Origin: Halioglobus japonicus
GTDB taxonomy: Bacteria > Pseudomonadota > Gammaproteobacteria > Pseudomonadales > Halieaceae
DNA length: 64,000 nucleotides
Direction: 5' to 3'
NCBI RefSeq assembly: GCF_001983995.1
Contig: NZ_CP019450.1
Coordinates: 2,976,001-3,040,000, forward strand
Part shown: one piece after another, positions 62,897 through 64,000 of the stretch
Layout: each line of letters opens with the position of its first letter
How positions within the stretch are numbered: the first letter of the stretch is position 1
Program-made: the position numbers and the translations under genes
Notes under the pieces: generated by a model
What the model was told of the DNA's origin: nothing
Database searches by the model: none
What the model saw: only the letters and a program-made list of their open reading frames with translations

Positions 62897-64000
62897 ATGG
62901 CTTTGGACTTTGACAGTGCCCGCCTGAGCAACCCCTATCTGACTCCTGAACACGAGGAGTGGCGCGCCCAACTGCGTCGCTTTATAGATCGCGAGATCAT
63001 GCCCTATGCGGCGCAGTGGGATGAAGACGGCGCCCTGCCCGATGAACTGTGGCAAAAGGCTGCAGAGGTGGGCTTGCTGGGACTCGGCTATCCCGAAGAA
63101 TTCGGCGGCGTCCAGGAGGGGATCGACCTCTGGCATGTGAATATCATGAACGAGGAACTCTCGCGTGTGGGTGTCGGCGGCATCTTCCCGTCGCTGCTCA
63201 TTCACGGCATTGGGCTACCTCCAGTGGTCAACTTTGCCAGCGATGCCATCAAACAGCAGGTCGTGCCCGCGGTGCTCGACGGCAGTAAGAAAATCTCTCT
63301 GGGCATTACTGAACCCAGCGGCGGTTCAGACGTGGCCAATATCCAGACCACAGCGCGTCGTGAAGGTGACCACTATATCGTCAATGGCTCCAAGACATTC
63401 ATTTCCGGGGGAATGCGGGCTGACTGGACCACCACCGCGGTACGCACGGGTGGCGAGGGTCCCGCCGGCGTGTCCATGCTGCTGGTCCCCATGGATGCCG
63501 AGGGCGTGTCGCGCACCAAGCTCGATCGCAAGCAGGGATGGTGGGTGTCCGATACCGCCACCATCTACTACGACAACGTGAAAGTGCCCGTAGAGAACCT
63601 CATCGGTGAGGAAGGACACGGCTTCCTGGTCATCATGAACAACTTCAATGCCGAGCGCATGTCCATGTGTGTGCAGATGGAGGCCTATGCGCGGGTTTGC
63701 CTGGAGGAAGCAGTTAACTGGGCGCAGGAACGCAAAACCTTTGGCAAGCGTCTCGCCGACCACCAGGTGATCCGCCACAAGATTGCTGAGATGAAACAGC
63801 AGATCAATGCCTGCCAGGCCATGATCAATCACTGCACCCGCGAGATCATGGCCGGCCAGCCGAACTTCGGCGATATTGCCCTGCTCAAGGTGCAGTGCAG
63901 CCAGACCATGGAGTTTTGCGCCCGGGAGGCCAGCCAGATTCTCGGGGGCGCCAGCTACCTGCGTGACAACCGCGTCGAACGCATCTACCGCGAAGTGCGG
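62897..64000 (+). CDS. Acyl-CoA dehydrogenase (3' end beyond the window)
   Basis: The visible 368 residues match the acyl-CoA dehydrogenase flavoprotein family: LRRFIDREIMPYAAQWDEDGALP (N-terminal helices), LGITEPSGGSDVANIQTTARREGDHYIVNGSKTFIS (FAD and substrate region) and VIMNNFNAERMSMCVQMEAYAR. The C-terminal part QILGGASYLRDNRVERIYREVR is reached before the window ends. It oxidises an acyl-CoA to the enoyl-CoA and passes electrons to ETF. The ATG at 62897 has a GGAG site about 8 bases upstream. Confidence 0.93.
   Translation, partial: MALDFDSARLSNPYLTPEHEEWRAQLRRFIDREIMPYAAQWDEDGALPDELWQKAAEVGLLGLGYPEEFGGVQEGIDLWHVNIMNEELSRVGVGGIFPSLLIHGIGLPPVVNFASDAIKQQVVPAVLDGSKKISLGITEPSGGSDVANIQTTARREGDHYIVNGSKTFISGGMRADWTTTAVRTGGEGPAGVSMLLVPMDAEGVSRTKLDRKQGWWVSDTATIYYDNVKVPVENLIGEEGHGFLVIMNNFNAERMSMCVQMEAYARVCLEEAVNWAQERKTFGKRLADHQVIRHKIAEMKQQINACQAMINHCTREIMAGQPNFGDIALLKVQCSQTMEFCAREASQILGGASYLRDNRVERIYREVR

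Noticed and set aside
62578..62931. 117-codon minus-strand frame before the acyl-CoA dehydrogenase
   Set aside because: It overlaps both neighbours and has no recognisable domain or clear ribosome site; kept only as a possibility.

Overview
The window reads as about 64 kb of chromosome from a marine-type gammaproteobacterium. I infer the Halieaceae/OM60-like group from its TonB-dependent receptors with aromatic C-termini, spinster-type MFS carriers, many short-chain dehydrogenases (SDRs), periplasmic amidohydrolases, fds-type formate dehydrogenase and GC-rich coding with frequent GTG starts. No taxonomic marker gene is present, so the family-level placement is an inference. I see no rRNA, tRNA, CRISPR array, insertion sequence, prophage or plasmid feature.

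Layout. (1) 1-3517: a cobalamin uptake/salvage operon (btuC 3' end, btuD, cobU, cobT, btuF), converging on an SstT-type Na+/Ser-Thr symporter. (2) 4853-6127: metY, preceded by a strong leader hairpin that covers its ribosome binding site. (3) 6182-12033: two TonB-dependent receptors flanking an HxlR regulator. (4) 12312-20880: a glutathione-dependent formaldehyde-to-CO2 module on the minus strand (frmA, fghA, fdsG, fdsB, fdsA, fdhD/fdsC, fdsD, then a SIMPL protein), with a divergent LysR gene at its head. (5) 21881-33543: accessory catabolism. It holds an EamA carrier, an NTF2-like/SDR/SDR/aldehyde dehydrogenase/3-hydroxyisobutyrate-dehydrogenase-like operon divergent from a tandem-MarR regulator with carboxymuconolactone-decarboxylase-like and fatty-acid-hydroxylase genes. 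A DsbA-type isomerase and a degenerate SDR follow, then an HxlR/crotonase/amidohydrolase group. (6) 33645-37457: two coupled amidohydrolases, a 33-residue membrane protein and a HisA of the eukaryotic HIS6 type. (7) 37471-43692: TetR plus alkylsulfatase, divergent from a Rieske oxygenase, an SDR and an aromatic-acid MFS carrier. (8) 43697-52761: a six-gene minus-strand operon joining an RND efflux pump to a glutamine-synthetase-like ligase, aldehyde dehydrogenase, iron alcohol dehydrogenase and BASS carrier. (9) 52897-64000: MFS carriers, DUF1993-like and VOC proteins, folA, a DJ-1/PfpI protein, a solute-binding protein, a YeeZ-like epimerase, AraC and Crp/Fnr regulators, a second sterol-desaturase-family enzyme and the start of an acyl-CoA dehydrogenase.

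Four divergent promoter regions and one more upstream of a Crp gene carry symmetric sites that fit the local regulator: LysR 20937-20955, MarR 27222-27247, HxlR 30897-30944, TetR 40119-40163, Crp/Fnr 61910-61929. Three genes (fdsA, the second amidohydrolase, the DUF1993-like gene) carry in total four single-base deletions, three of them clearly in G/C runs. No other damage is visible in them, which points to consensus errors or very recent mutation.

The points I rate most worth following are the metY leader hairpin, the eukaryotic-type HisA, the pump-plus-gamma-glutamylation operon, the HxlR and TetR double operators, and the tandem-MarR regulator with its catabolic cluster.
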